Shown: positions 32,811 to 41,416 of the stretch, one piece after another | How the letters are laid out: the number at the start of each line of letters is the position of its first letter | Numbering within the stretch: the first letter of the stretch is position 1 | Assembly (NCBI RefSeq): GCF_001424875.1 | Contig: NZ_LMCT01000009.1 | Location: 50,635 to 100,227 of the forward strand | Reading direction: 5' to 3' | Source of the DNA: Kitasatospora sp. Root107 | GTDB lineage: Bacteria > Actinomycetota > Actinomycetes > Streptomycetales > Streptomycetaceae | DNA: 49,593 nucleotides | The notes under the pieces: generated by a model | Told to the model about the DNA's origin: nothing | The model's input: only the letters and a program-made list of their open reading frames with translations | Database searches by the model: none | Translations under genes and position numbers: made by a program

Positions 32811-32918
32811 GCGGACAGGGTAGGGGAACGACTCGCTCCGACGGGAGGTGTCGGGACGATCCGTACCCGGTGGATCACCCGGTGTGATAGAGCGTCAGTT
32901 GAGCCCTGGTCGGTGTGG

Positions 32919-33749
32919 TCAGCGGCGGCGGAACAGCAGGTCGTGCACGACGTGGCCCTTGGCGATCCCGGCCCGCTCGAACTTGGTGACCGGCCGCCAG
33001 TCCGGGCGGGGCGCGTAGCCGGGGACGGTGCCGGCCGGGTGTTCGTCGGGCTCCAGCCAGCCGGAGCCGTCACCCTCGGGGTGGAGGTTCGTCAGCTCGG
33101 GCGAGGCGGAGAGCACGGCGAGCATCTGCTCGGCGTACGGCTCCCAGTCGGTGGCGCAGTGCACCAGCGCGCCGGGCGCCAGCCGGGGCAGCACCAGGTC
33201 GAGGAAGGACTCCTGGACCAGGCGGCGCTTGTGGTGCTTGGGCTTCGGCCACGGGTCGGCGAAGTACACCCGGAGCCCGGCCAGCGAGGCGTCCGGCAGC
33301 ATGTCGCGGAGCAGGATCACCGCGTCCCCGGCGGCCGGGCGGACGTTGCGCGAGTCGGTGCGCTCCAGCAGCTGGAGCAGGTTGCCGTGGCCCGGGGTGT
33401 GCACGTCGGCCGCCAGGATGCCCATCGAGGGGTCGGCGGCCGCCATCGCGGCCGTCGTCTCGCCCATCCCGAAGCCGATCTCCAGCGTCACCGGCCGGCC
33501 GGCGAACAGCTTTGCCAGATCCAGCGGGCTGCCGTCGATCGCCAGGCCGTACCGCTCCCAGCCCCGGTCCAGCGCGCCCGCCTGGGCGGGGGTCATCCGG
33601 CCCCGGCGGGGCTGGAAGCTGCGGATCCGGTGCTCGCGGTGCTGGGCCTCGGTGGCCCGGTGCGGGTACATCGGCGCGGGGTATCCGGCGGGTGCGGCGG
33701 ACAGGCGCGCGGACGGGGACGGCTGGGGGCTGGGGGCGGTGGCAGTCAC
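32919..33749 (-). CDS. trmB: tRNA (guanine-N7-)-methyltransferase TrmB
   Basis: A 276-aa TrmB methylating G46 in the tRNA variable loop. A 45-residue unconserved N-terminus precedes FQPRRGRMTPAQAGALDRGW. The SAM motif is VTLEIGFGMGETTAAMA, and the signature YFADPWPKPKHHKRRL is diagnostic for TrmB. KFERAGIAKGHVVHDLLF closes the protein. GTG 33749 gives the long form; a start nearer MYPHRATEAQH is possible. It lies 59 bp downstream of lhgO on the same strand. Confidence 0.95.
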   Translation of the reverse strand: MTATAPSPQPSPSARLSAAPAGYPAPMYPHRATEAQHREHRIRSFQPRRGRMTPAQAGALDRGWERYGLAIDGSPLDLAKLFAGRPVTLEIGFGMGETTAAMAAADPSMGILAADVHTPGHGNLLQLLERTDSRNVRPAAGDAVILLRDMLPDASLAGLRVYFADPWPKPKHHKRRLVQESFLDLVLPRLAPGALVHCATDWEPYAEQMLAVLSASPELTNLHPEGDGSGWLEPDEHPAGTVPGYAPRPDWRPVTKFERAGIAKGHVVHDLLFRRR

Positions 33750-33808
33750 AATCGGCCAAGTCTACGGGAGGCCGTCCGAGGGCCGGGGCAGGGCCGGGTC
33801 CTCGTTGG

Positions 33809-35044
33809 TCAGCCCCCTGCGGCCAGTGCGGCGAGCCCCCGGCGGGCCACCTCGCGCCCGATCGCCAGTGAGGCGGTGGCGGCCGGCGAGGGGGCGTTCA
33901 GCACGTGCACCATCCGCCTCGTCGACCCGGCGTCGGCCGGATCGAAGCCCGCGAAGGCGAAGTCGTCCAGCAGCGTCCCGTCCGCCGCCACGGCCTGGGC
34001 GCGCACCCCGGCGGTGGCCGGCACCAGGTCGGCGGCCGTCACCGCGGGCAGCAGGCGCCGCACCGCGGTGGTGAAGGCCCGCTTGGACAGCGACCGGTGC
34101 AACTCGCCCAGCTCGTACCGCCAGTGTCGCCGGGCGATCCGCCAGGTCCCGGGGAAGCGGACCGTCTCGGCCAGGTCGCCCAGCCGGACGGTGCGCCAGT
34201 CGTAGCCCTCGCGGGCCAGCGCGGGGACGGCGTTCGGCCCGACGTGGACGTCGCCGTGGATGCCCCGGGTGAGGTGGACGCCGAGGAAGGGGAAGGCCGG
34301 GTCCGGCACCGGGTAGACCAGACCACGGACCAACTCCCGCTTCTCCTTGGTGAGTTCGTAGTACTCGCCGCGGAACGGCACGATCCGCACCCCGGGGTCG
34401 TCCCCGGCCAGCCGGGCGATCCGGTCGCTGTGCAGGCCCGCGCAGTTCACCAGCACGCCGGTACGGAGTTCGCGGTCCCCGGCGCGCAGGGTCAGCCCGT
34501 CCGGGCGTCGGTGCACGGCCCGCAGCGCAGTGCCGGTGAGCAGCACCGCCCCGCCCTGCTCGGCGAGCCGGGCGTAGCGGCGGGCCACGGCGGCGTAGTC
34601 GCAGATGCCGGTGGTGCCGATGTGCAGCCCGGCCAGACCGGTCACCTCGGGTTCGTACTCGGCGATCCCGGCCGGGCCGAGCTCGGTGACCGGGATGCCG
34701 TTCGCCCGGCCGCGCTCCACCAGGGCTCGCAGGCGCGGGAGTTCACTCTCCCCGGTGGCCACGATGAGCTTGCCGGTGACCTCGTACGGGACGCCCTGCT
34801 CGTGGCAGAACTCCACCATCTCGGCCGCACCCGCCGTGGCGTACTGCGCCTTGAGCGACCCGGGGCGGTAGTACACACCGCTGTGGATGACGCCGCTGTT
34901 GCGGCCGGTCTGGTGAGCGGCGAAGTCCGGTTCCTTCTCCAGCACCGCCACCCGCACCCCGGGCCGGGCCACCGTCAACGCGTACGCCGTGGACAGCCCG
35001 ACGATCCCGCCGCCGACCACCACGACGTCGAACTCCTCGACCAT
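33809..35044 (-). CDS. lhgO: L-2-hydroxyglutarate oxidase (LhgO)
   Basis: A 411-aa FAD-dependent oxidoreductase of the DAO fold. The dinucleotide-binding motif VVVVGGGIVGLSTAYAL is at the N-terminus, followed by QTGRNSGVIHSGVYYRPGSLK, typical of LhgO. A substrate-region pattern is PVPDPAFPFLGVHLTRGI and the C-terminus is MVHVLNAPSPAATASLAIG. LhgO oxidises L-2-hydroxyglutarate to 2-oxoglutarate at the membrane. Start ATG 35044 (MVEEFDV) follows AAGGGG. It lies 78 bp downstream of rsr on the same strand; no functional link is obvious. Confidence 0.93.
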   Translation of the reverse strand: MVEEFDVVVVGGGIVGLSTAYALTVARPGVRVAVLEKEPDFAAHQTGRNSGVIHSGVYYRPGSLKAQYATAGAAEMVEFCHEQGVPYEVTGKLIVATGESELPRLRALVERGRANGIPVTELGPAGIAEYEPEVTGLAGLHIGTTGICDYAAVARRYARLAEQGGAVLLTGTALRAVHRRPDGLTLRAGDRELRTGVLVNCAGLHSDRIARLAGDDPGVRIVPFRGEYYELTKEKRELVRGLVYPVPDPAFPFLGVHLTRGIHGDVHVGPNAVPALAREGYDWRTVRLGDLAETVRFPGTWRIARRHWRYELGELHRSLSKRAFTTAVRRLLPAVTAADLVPATAGVRAQAVAADGTLLDDFAFAGFDPADAGSTRRMVHVLNAPSPAATASLAIGREVARRGLAALAAGG

Positions 35045-35122
35045 GTCCGCCCCTTCGCCGACTGTCAGCTCTCCGGCGATGCTAGTGCCGGTCACCCGCC
35101 GGGGTGGGCGGGTGACCGGATC

Positions 35123-36691
35123 TCACTCCCAGGGCCAGCCGGCGTCGTGGCCGCGCTCCAGCAGGGGGATCAGTCGGAAGGCCGTGTCGGTCAGGCCACC
35201 GAAGGTGTGCCGGTTGGGGCCGGACGGGCCGTGCCCGGCGGCGTACCCGGCCAGGTTCCAGGTGTAGACCGGAACGTGGGCAGGGATCGGGGCGAGCGGG
35301 TCACCGGCCGGTGCCCACTGCGCCTGTTCGTCGGTCACGATCACCACCCGGTCGTGGTCGCGGTAGTGCTTGTGGACGGCCCCGGCGGTGTCGGTGCCGC
35401 CGAGCGAACCGAACCGTTCCAGGGCCTTCAGCACGGACTCGCCCCGGCCGACCGTGAGCAACCGGCTGCCGGTGCCGAACTCGACCAGATCGGCGTCGGC
35501 GGCCCTGACCTTCAGCGCGGTGCCGAAGATCGCCGCCGAGTCGGCCCGGTTGAGCTCGCTCTGACCGCTCGGCCGGTCGAACATCGACCACGAGCGGTCG
35601 ACCAGGATCAGCGTCCGGCCGGGCAGCGCGGGCACGTTGGCGAGCGAGTGCCCGAGCGCGAGCTCCAGTGCGTGCCCCCAGCGCAGCGACGGCACGCTGC
35701 GGTGAGCGGCCAGGTAGCGGAACGGGAACTGCCGTGACCTGGCCACCTCGTCCGGGTCGCTGATCCGCCGGGCGACCTCGGCGGCCACCTCGTCGCTCAC
35801 GCCGGCCCGGTCGAAGTTGCGCAGGTTACGGACCAGCGCCATCGGGCCCATCGACGGGATGACGGCCTCCCAGACGGCGGCGTCCAGCGGCCCCTGCAGC
35901 CAGCCCGCCAGTGCCTCCCAGGTCATTCCGGCCGCAGCCAGCCGCTCCGCGCCTCCCTCGTCGGTGACCAGGGCGCGCCGCTGCTCCACCGGAGTGGCCA
36001 GCAACTCGCGGTTGGCGAGCAGCAGTTGGTCCGAGACCGGGACGACTGCGGTGTCCGGGTGGTGCCGACGGTCCAACGCGTACCGGAAGAGCTCGCCCTG
36101 CCACGGCTTCTCCGGGTCCGGTGTCGGGTGGGTCAGCTCGAGGACGTCACCGAAGCGGTAGCCCTTCGACTCGGTGTCGTACTTGAGCAGCGCCCGGCCG
36201 GTGTAGAGCCGGCGGACGGCGTCGGCGACCCCGCGCTTGACCGGCTTGGGGAGTGCCCGGCCGTACCGGCTGGTCCAGTAGGCCAGGAACTCGCCCGGCT
36301 CGTCCGGGCGTTGCAGCACGGCGTCGATGACCTGGCGGGAGTACCCGGGTGCCTTGGCGTCGAGCCGGGCCCGGGTGAACTCGGCGGCGCCCACCAGCGC
36401 GGCGGTCCGCAGCTGCGCTCCGTACCGCACCCAGCGCAGCAGTGCGAGGGTCCACTCCGGATCGCTGACGGCGAGTTCGCGGACCAGCTTCGTGTAGCGG
36501 TCGTCCCTGGCCTCGGCGCTCTCGTAGAAGGAGAGCTGCCCGACCAGGTTGGCGACCGCGAGCAGGAAGAGTTCGGAGCGCGCGTCGCGCAGGTACCCCT
36601 GGCCGCCCTCGCCGGTGACCGTCCGCTGGCCGGTGGTGCGCACGGGGGAGGTCGAACCGGCCTTGGCCGTGCGGACATTGAACCTGGACAT
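35123..36691 (-). CDS. rsr: Ro60/Rsr TROVE-domain RNA-binding protein
   Basis: A 522-aa Ro60 orthologue. The TROVE HEAT-like ring spans ~25-350 (LRDARSELFLLAVANLVGQLSFY, then GPMALVRNLRNFDRAGVS). A von Willebrand A domain (~360-520) carries the MIDAS DRSWSM and TDTAGA patterns. Bacterial Rsr binds Y RNA on the outer ring and can tether PNPase for RNA decay. A YrlA gene lies directly upstream on the same strand, the classical Rsr arrangement. Start ATG 36691 (MSRFNVRTAKAGST) follows GGGAG, which is part of a potential hairpin. Confidence 0.95.
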   Translation of the reverse strand: MSRFNVRTAKAGSTSPVRTTGQRTVTGEGGQGYLRDARSELFLLAVANLVGQLSFYESAEARDDRYTKLVRELAVSDPEWTLALLRWVRYGAQLRTAALVGAAEFTRARLDAKAPGYSRQVIDAVLQRPDEPGEFLAYWTSRYGRALPKPVKRGVADAVRRLYTGRALLKYDTESKGYRFGDVLELTHPTPDPEKPWQGELFRYALDRRHHPDTAVVPVSDQLLLANRELLATPVEQRRALVTDEGGAERLAAAGMTWEALAGWLQGPLDAAVWEAVIPSMGPMALVRNLRNFDRAGVSDEVAAEVARRISDPDEVARSRQFPFRYLAAHRSVPSLRWGHALELALGHSLANVPALPGRTLILVDRSWSMFDRPSGQSELNRADSAAIFGTALKVRAADADLVEFGTGSRLLTVGRGESVLKALERFGSLGGTDTAGAVHKHYRDHDRVVIVTDEQAQWAPAGDPLAPIPAHVPVYTWNLAGYAAGHGPSGPNRHTFGGLTDTAFRLIPLLERGHDAGWPWE

Positions 36692-36699
36692 GCCGATGT

Positions 36700-36729
36700 C
36701 TCCCTGCTGGGTGGTGAAACCGCAGGGAG
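36700..36729 (-). promoter_or_regulatory. Hairpin in the rsr 5' UTR covering the Shine-Dalgarno
   Basis: CTCCCTGC (36700-36707) and GCAGGGAG (36722-36729) are perfectly complementary. On the minus transcript the 3' arm contains GGGAG, the only candidate ribosome-binding site for rsr, 8 nt before the ATG. Folding would hide it. Function inferred. Confidence 0.5.
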
Positions 36730-36777
36730 GCATGGCAGAGCCGCCGGGCGGAGCTGCGGAATGCTGTTCAGAAGTAG

Positions 36778-36912
36778 GTGTCCAGAGAACCGAAGCGGCA
36801 GAGGCGAAAGTCTGATGCTCTATCCACTGAGCTACCCCACCCGAAGGTGGGGGCGGGATTCGAACCCGCGCCCGTCAGATCCGAAGTAGCCCCTACCTGC
36901 GCACCTGGACAC
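36778..36912 (-). ncRNA. yrlA: YrlA-type Y RNA with permuted tRNA-like module
   Basis: The ends pair: GTGTCCAG at the 5' side (36905-36912) with CTGGACAC at the 3' side (36778-36785), giving the Ro-binding stem. Inside is a circularly permuted tRNA mimic, in minus-strand order: TCTGA strand, T-arm GCGGGTTCGAATCCCGC, a 7-bp acceptor helix CCCCACC/GGTGGGG closed by a TTCG tetraloop, D-arm TAGCTCAGTGGATAGAGCA, then TCAGA. This matches the YrlA class that partners bacterial Ro60. A TAGTGT -10 box lies at 36917-36922. About 135 nt; exact ends are inferred. Confidence 0.88.
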
Positions 36913-36950
36913 GGGAACACTATCCGCGCCGTGCCGTACGGGCATCCGAA

Positions 36951-38372
36951 TTACGCCGGCGCGACCAGCACCAGCCGGGCCCGCTCGGTCAGCTCCCGGA
37001 CCCGGCGCTCCTCCTGGAACGGCTCCAGTCGGCGGAGCAGCTCGCGGACGTACTCCCGGCTGCGCTGGGAGGAGATCCGGCCGGCCACCTCGACCGCCCG
37101 TTCGCCGGCGGCGACGGCTGCGTCCAGGTCGCCCGCCTCGGCCTCGGCCATGGCGGAGACGAACAGCCGTAAGCCGTGCGAGCGGACGTAGCCCTCGGTC
37201 GGGCGGGCCAGTGCCTCGCGGGTGAACTGCCGGACCTTGCTGGGCTCGCCGAGGTCGCGGAAGCACTCGGCGGCGTCGGCGGCCAGCCGGTCGTAGGCGT
37301 AGAAGTCGATCCAGGGCGGGTCGGAGTCACCGGCGCGGGCCCGCTCCAGTGCGCTCTCCGCCGCGGACAGCGCGGTCGCGCAGGCCGGGGCGTTGCCGTT
37401 CCTGGCGTGAGCCCTGGCCTCGACCAGGTGGAAGAAGCTCATCGTCCGGGAGGTGGCCAGGCCCCGGTTCCGCTCCAGCGCGGCCTGGGCCAGGTCGACC
37501 GCCTCCTCGGCGAAGCCCCGGTAACAGGCCTGCAGGCTCATCGAGGCGAGCACATAGCCGCCGAGCGGCACGTCGGCGGCGGCCCGGGCCAGCCGGAGGG
37601 CCTGGATGTAGTAGCGCTGGGCGGCCTCGTGCTGGCCGGTGTCGAAGGCCATCCACCCGGCCAGCCGGGTGAGTTCGGCCGTCGCGCCGAACAGCGCCCG
37701 GCCCACCGCGTCGCTGTACGAGCCGAGCAGCAGCGGGGCCGCCTCCACCCGTAGACACTCCGGCACCATCGACGAACGCCAGTCCCCGCCGCCGTACTTG
37801 GAGTCCCAGCGGCGCGCCTCCTGGGCCGCCTCACGGAGCTTGGCGGCGTCCGAGTGGCCGACCCGGTAGCCGCTCAGGTCGGGTGCGGGCTCGCCCCGGG
37901 CCACCGACCCGTCGGCCGGGGTGATCAGCCAGCGGGAGACCGGCGTCGCGTACGCGGACACCGAGAAGGTGCCGGCCAGACTGTCGCTCCACCGGCCGCC
38001 GCCGGGGCCACGGCGCAGCTCCAGGTCGACCCGCCAGAGATCGGTGGCCGACCGGACCGCCGCCGGCACCTCGCGCGGGAAGGCCAGCCCGAGTTCGGGC
38101 GCCGGGTCGGTGTCGCCGAGCCCGATCTCGTCCAACGGCACCGGGCGGCCCAGCTTGCTGCCGATCGCGGTCGCGATCAGGTGCGGCACGGGACCCTGCG
38201 GGATCATGCCCTTGCCGACCCAGCGGGCCACCGACGTCTTGTCGTAACGGAGCGTCAGGCCGCGCTGGGCGCCCAGGTCGTTGACCCTCCTGGCCAGGCC
38301 CGCATTACTGATCTGGGCCAGGCCGAGAAGCGTGCCGAGCCGTTCGTTCGGCCCTCGTGAGCTGACGGTCAT
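36951..38372 (-). CDS. TPR-containing regulator, NsdA/NsdB-like
   Basis: A 473-aa protein. The N-terminal ~75 residues form an XRE-like helical domain ([19 protein letters not shown], then [15 protein letters not shown]). The rest is helical with TPR-like units ([46 protein letters not shown]). Proteins of this layout in streptomycetes include NsdA/NsdB, negative regulators of differentiation and antibiotic production; assignment to either is not possible here. ATG 38372 was chosen; the frame is open much further upstream but with low-complexity Arg/Pro sequence. TAA stop at 36951 lies just before the YrlA promoter. Confidence 0.8.
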   Translation of the reverse strand: MTVSSRGPNERLGTLLGLAQISNAGLARRVNDLGAQRGLTLRYDKTSVARWVGKGMIPQGPVPHLIATAIGSKLGRPVPLDEIGLGDTDPAPELGLAFPREVPAAVRSATDLWRVDLELRRGPGGGRWSDSLAGTFSVSAYATPVSRWLITPADGSVARGEPAPDLSGYRVGHSDAAKLREAAQEARRWDSKYGGGDWRSSMVPECLRVEAAPLLLGSYSDAVGRALFGATAELTRLAGWMAFDTGQHEAAQRYYIQALRLARAAADVPLGGYVLASMSLQACYRGFAEEAVDLAQAALERNRGLATSRTMSFFHLVEARAHARNGNAPACATALSAAESALERARAGDSDPPWIDFYAYDRLAADAAECFRDLGEPSKVRQFTREALARPTEGYVRSHGLRLFVSAMAEAEAGDLDAAVAAGERAVEVAGRISSQRSREYVRELLRRLEPFQEERRVRELTERARLVLVAPA

Positions 38373-38997
38373 GGTGGCTGCGGCACCCCCTGGCGATGTC
38401 CGGCGGTTCTCGGGTGTGGGCGGGTCGTCCTGGCTTTTGGCCGGTGTGCCCGGGCAGTTGGCTTGATCGTGATCGGTACGGCTGGCGAACGCGGGTGGCG
38501 GACGGGGTGGCGGGCCCGTCGCCGAGCCCCGGCGCGAGCCACTGCTGCACCTAGCGTAGTCGTCCGGGTTCCGAGGGTTAAGAGTCCGGATTCCGGATGG
38601 CGGGATCGCGTGCCGCTCAACGAGTCCCGGACGGGGTGGCGCACGGGCAGGCCCGAGCCACCAGGGGCGCGGCGGACCGGCGTGCTCCGGTCCGGTGCAG
38701 ATGTGCGCCCGGCCGTGCTCCCTGGCCCGATCGGCAGGTCGGCGATTCGCTGGAGGCTGTGGGTCGGCCCGTCGTCGAGGACCCGGCGGGCCGGGGGACA
38801 CCGCTGCCTACATCCCCGCGGGCGGCGGTGGGGTCCGGGAGGGCATGCGGATGCCCTCCCGGGCTGTGTGATGCCTTTCGGCCATTCGGCGATGTCCATG
38901 CCAGCCGAACCGCATCCCACCGGGGCGGCCCGGGCCACGGAGGGGGAGGCCCGGCCCGCCCCAGTGCCTTCGGCACAGGCTCAAGTGGCTACGGTCC
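38373..38997. other. Intergenic region with a strong hairpin, no supported gene
   Basis: 625 bp between the TPR regulator and repeat copy B. Several frames are open on both strands, but they read as Arg/Pro-rich low-complexity sequence with no start signals. The only clear structures are the 12-bp hairpin at 38835-38862 and a small GTGCC-TTC-GGCAC hairpin near 38965. It must contain the regulator's promoter. Confidence 0.5.
38835..38862. terminator. Perfect 12-bp hairpin, terminator-like
   Basis: CCGGGAGGGCAT (38835-38846), loop GCGG, then ATGCCCTCCCGG (38851-38862). Perfectly symmetric with a tetraloop and no gene on either side within 400 bp. It may mark the end of an unannotated short transcript. 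Confidence 0.5.
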
Positions 38998-39128
38998 AGG
39001 GGCTCGGGGAACTGCGACGCCGGCCTCTGGTGCGTGATGGCTGCGTAAAGGGCCAGGCACTTTCGCTTGAACCCGCACCCGCACTTTGTCCCCGCCCCGA
39101 GGTGGGCGTCGCAGTTCCCCGAGCCCCT
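38998..39128. repeat. MITE-like long-palindrome repeat, copy B (131 bp)
   Basis: Ends AGGGGCTCGGGGAACTGCGA and its reverse complement, as in copies A and C. Homology of the inverted ends extends outward (CTACGGTC on the left, GACCGTAG on the right), giving terminal repeats of about 40 bp. The loop holds CAGGCACTTTCGCTTGAACC. It lies 103 bp upstream of the cyclase-like gene, in its likely 5' region. Confidence 0.85.
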
Positions 39129-39231
39129 GACCGTAGATGCCCTGGCAAGTGCCGAAGGTGTACCCCAACTGCGCCCATACGGTGGCACGATGGCCTCCGT
39201 ACGGCAGGTGTCGCGGCGGAGCGGAGGCACG

Positions 39232-41355
39232 ATGCGGTGGCTCACGGGCTGGTGCCCCGGCACAGCCCTGCCGGGGCTCGGGACCGTACGGCCGCTGGCG
39301 GCCGTCACGTTGTGGCCGGGGCCCAGCCCGTTGTGGGCGGTGGGGGACTGGCGGCCGGACGAGATCCGGCTGGTCACGCTACGACCCGGAGCGCAGGCGA
39401 AGGTGACCACCGGACCGCCGGGGCCGGACGTACCTGACGAGGCGTCGGACCAGCCGGGCACCGTGCGCCTGGCCGTGCTCGGCCGCTGCGGTGCGTCCGA
39501 TCCGGAGCTCGCGGCCGGCCTGGCCACCGCCAGGGGCGGGGCGGTCCGCCACCTCACCACCTGGCCGGGCAGTTACACCGTGGTGCTCCGCACGGGACCC
39601 CGCAGCACGGTGCTGCTCACCGATCTGGCCGGGGTGCTGCCGGTCTTCCACACGCCGTGGGCGGGCGGCACGGCGTACGCGACGGCCGCGCTCCCGCTCG
39701 CCGATCTGGTCGGCGCCCCGCTGGACACCGGCCATCTGGCCGCCCGGCTGGCCTGTCCGGAGTCGCCGGAGGCGGTCGGCTCGGGATCGCCGTACCTCGG
39801 CGTACAGCGGGTGCCGCCGGGCCACCAGCTCGGGCTGCGGAACGGGCGCGCCCTCATCTCCGCGTACGAGCCGGAGCGCGGCGGCGCACCCTTCGAGCGC
39901 GAGGAAGCGCCCGCGGTGCGCGAACTGACCCGTGCGCTGCTGGAGTCGGTCCGCTGCCGGGTGCGCGCCTCCAGCAGCGGCACCGACCGGCCACGGCTCG
40001 GGGTGGACCTGTCGTACGGCACCGCCTCGGCCACCGTGGCCCTGCTCGCCGCCGCCGTACCGATCGGCCCGGCCCCACCGTCCGCCGACCGTAAGGCAGC
40101 TGAGGCTCCGTCGGCTCCCAGGACCGGCGCGGTGAAGGGCTCCTGGGCCCGCCCGGACCGCCCGGCGCCTGCCGGGCCCGAGGCGCTGACCGCCGTGACC
40201 GTCCGGGAGTCGGCGGAGGGCCCGGCCGCCACGGTGGCGGAACTGCCCCGGCTGCGGCACCTGGTGCTGCCGTCCACCCTCCCGTACGCCGAGCTGGCCG
40301 ACCCGGGGGCGGAGCTGCCGGCCGGTCCGCTCACCGACGAGCCGGGGACGGCGCTGGTGGCGGCGGCCCGGATCGGCAGCCGGCTGAGCGCGGGCGGTGC
40401 CGACCACCTCACCGGCTACGGCGCCCGCCAGGTGTTGGACGGGCATCCGGCCCGGCTGGCCGACCTGGTCCTGGCCGGGCGGGCCCGGCGGCTGGCCGCG
40501 CCGGTGGCCGCGCTGACCGGGGCCGAACGGGCGGCGGCCACCGGCGTACTGGACACGTTGCGCACGCCACTGACGGTCTGGCGCGCCGCCCATCGGCTGG
40601 CCCGCGCCCGGTACGCGGAGGCGCTGGACGACGCGGCCGTCCGGCTGACGGTCCGTCACGGCCTGGCCGGGCGGAGCCTCGGCGAGATCTCGGCGGCCGA
40701 ACTGTCCTGGTGCGTGCCGGGCCCCGCCGCCCGCTGGCTCTCCGACGACGCGCTCTCCGCCGTCGCCCTCCGGCTCCGGCTGGCGGCCCGGGGCCCGGCA
40801 CCGGCCGAACCGCCCGGCGCCCGGCGGGCCAGGTACGCGCTGCACCGGCACGCGGCCGAGTACCGCACGCTGCTGCACGCCGCCGAGCAGCGCGGGCAGC
40901 GCCTGCACGCCCCGTTCCTGGACAACCAGGTGGTCCGCGCGGCCCGGATGCTCCCGGTCGAGACCCGGCTCCAGCCCGGGGCCAGGCACGCGCTGCTGCG
41001 GGCCGTGCTGACCGGCGCCTCCCGCACCGACCTGCCGCCCGACTGGGGCCGGGCCGCCCGCCCGGACCGCCAGGGGCCTGACCGGGACGGGCTGCGGCTC
41101 GCCGCCGACGGCCTGGCCGAGCTGTTCCGCGCCCCCCTGCTGGCCGAGGCCGGGCTGATCGACCTGCCCGCCGTCCGGGCCGCCCTCGCCGAGGCCACCG
41201 ACCCGTCGGCCGATCCGCTGCCCGGCACGCTGGCCGGCCTGGCCGAACTGGTCTCCACCGAGCTCTGGCTCCGCCGCATCCTGGCCCGCCGCCACGGCTC
41301 CTGCTGGACCGGCCTGCCCACCCCGGACCGCCCGGCCCTGGCCCGCCCGGCCTGA
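39232..41355 (+). CDS. Asparagine-synthetase/lasso-cyclase-like protein with degenerate PP-loop
   Basis: A 707-aa protein. The N-terminus MRWLTGWCPG and the two-domain plan (glutaminase-like ~1-230, synthetase-like ~230-640) resemble the albusnodin/ikarugamycin-type macrolactam cyclases derived from AsnB. Shared features are WPGSYTVVLRT, RVPPGHQLGL and HAPFLDNQVVRAARMLP. The ATP pyrophosphatase loop, normally SGGLDS, reads SYGTAS (261-266). The later TKG-type motif is also missing (DRQGPDRDG). No catalytic Cys follows Met1. Adenylation activity is therefore doubtful. No precursor, RRE or protease gene is adjacent. ATG 39232 follows CGGAGG. Confidence 0.75.
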   Translation: MRWLTGWCPGTALPGLGTVRPLAAVTLWPGPSPLWAVGDWRPDEIRLVTLRPGAQAKVTTGPPGPDVPDEASDQPGTVRLAVLGRCGASDPELAAGLATARGGAVRHLTTWPGSYTVVLRTGPRSTVLLTDLAGVLPVFHTPWAGGTAYATAALPLADLVGAPLDTGHLAARLACPESPEAVGSGSPYLGVQRVPPGHQLGLRNGRALISAYEPERGGAPFEREEAPAVRELTRALLESVRCRVRASSSGTDRPRLGVDLSYGTASATVALLAAAVPIGPAPPSADRKAAEAPSAPRTGAVKGSWARPDRPAPAGPEALTAVTVRESAEGPAATVAELPRLRHLVLPSTLPYAELADPGAELPAGPLTDEPGTALVAAARIGSRLSAGGADHLTGYGARQVLDGHPARLADLVLAGRARRLAAPVAALTGAERAAATGVLDTLRTPLTVWRAAHRLARARYAEALDDAAVRLTVRHGLAGRSLGEISAAELSWCVPGPAARWLSDDALSAVALRLRLAARGPAPAEPPGARRARYALHRHAAEYRTLLHAAEQRGQRLHAPFLDNQVVRAARMLPVETRLQPGARHALLRAVLTGASRTDLPPDWGRAARPDRQGPDRDGLRLAADGLAELFRAPLLAEAGLIDLPAVRAALAEATDPSADPLPGTLAGLAELVSTELWLRRILARRHGSCWTGLPTPDRPALARPA

Positions 41356-41416
41356 GCGCACCGGAGGGCCGCGCGTCTTCACCGGCCGCAGGCAGCTGAC
41401 GGGTCATCATGGGGAG

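Noticed and set aside
36816..36870. A tRNA gene on the minus strand, from the TTCGAATCC and TAGCTCAGTGG motifs
   Set aside because: The T-arm precedes the D-arm, the acceptor helix is closed by a TTCG loop, and there is no anticodon arm in tRNA order. The permuted arrangement and the adjacent rsr gene identify a YrlA module.
38369..38938. A 189-codon minus-strand ORF upstream of the TPR regulator
   Set aside because: The translation is Arg/Pro/Thr-rich without any hydrophobic core, the start lacks a ribosome-binding site, and it overlaps the perfect hairpin. It more likely reflects high-GC background.
38998..39128. Insertion sequence with transposase at the repeat copies
   Set aside because: The three elements are 114-168 bp, carry no ORF and no recognisable target duplication. 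At most they are non-autonomous.
38373..39231. A lasso-peptide precursor gene upstream of the cyclase-like gene
   Set aside because: Short frames were read on both strands. None has a ribosome-binding site followed by a leader plus a core with Gly1 and a Glu/Asp at 7-9, and the cyclase motifs are degenerate.
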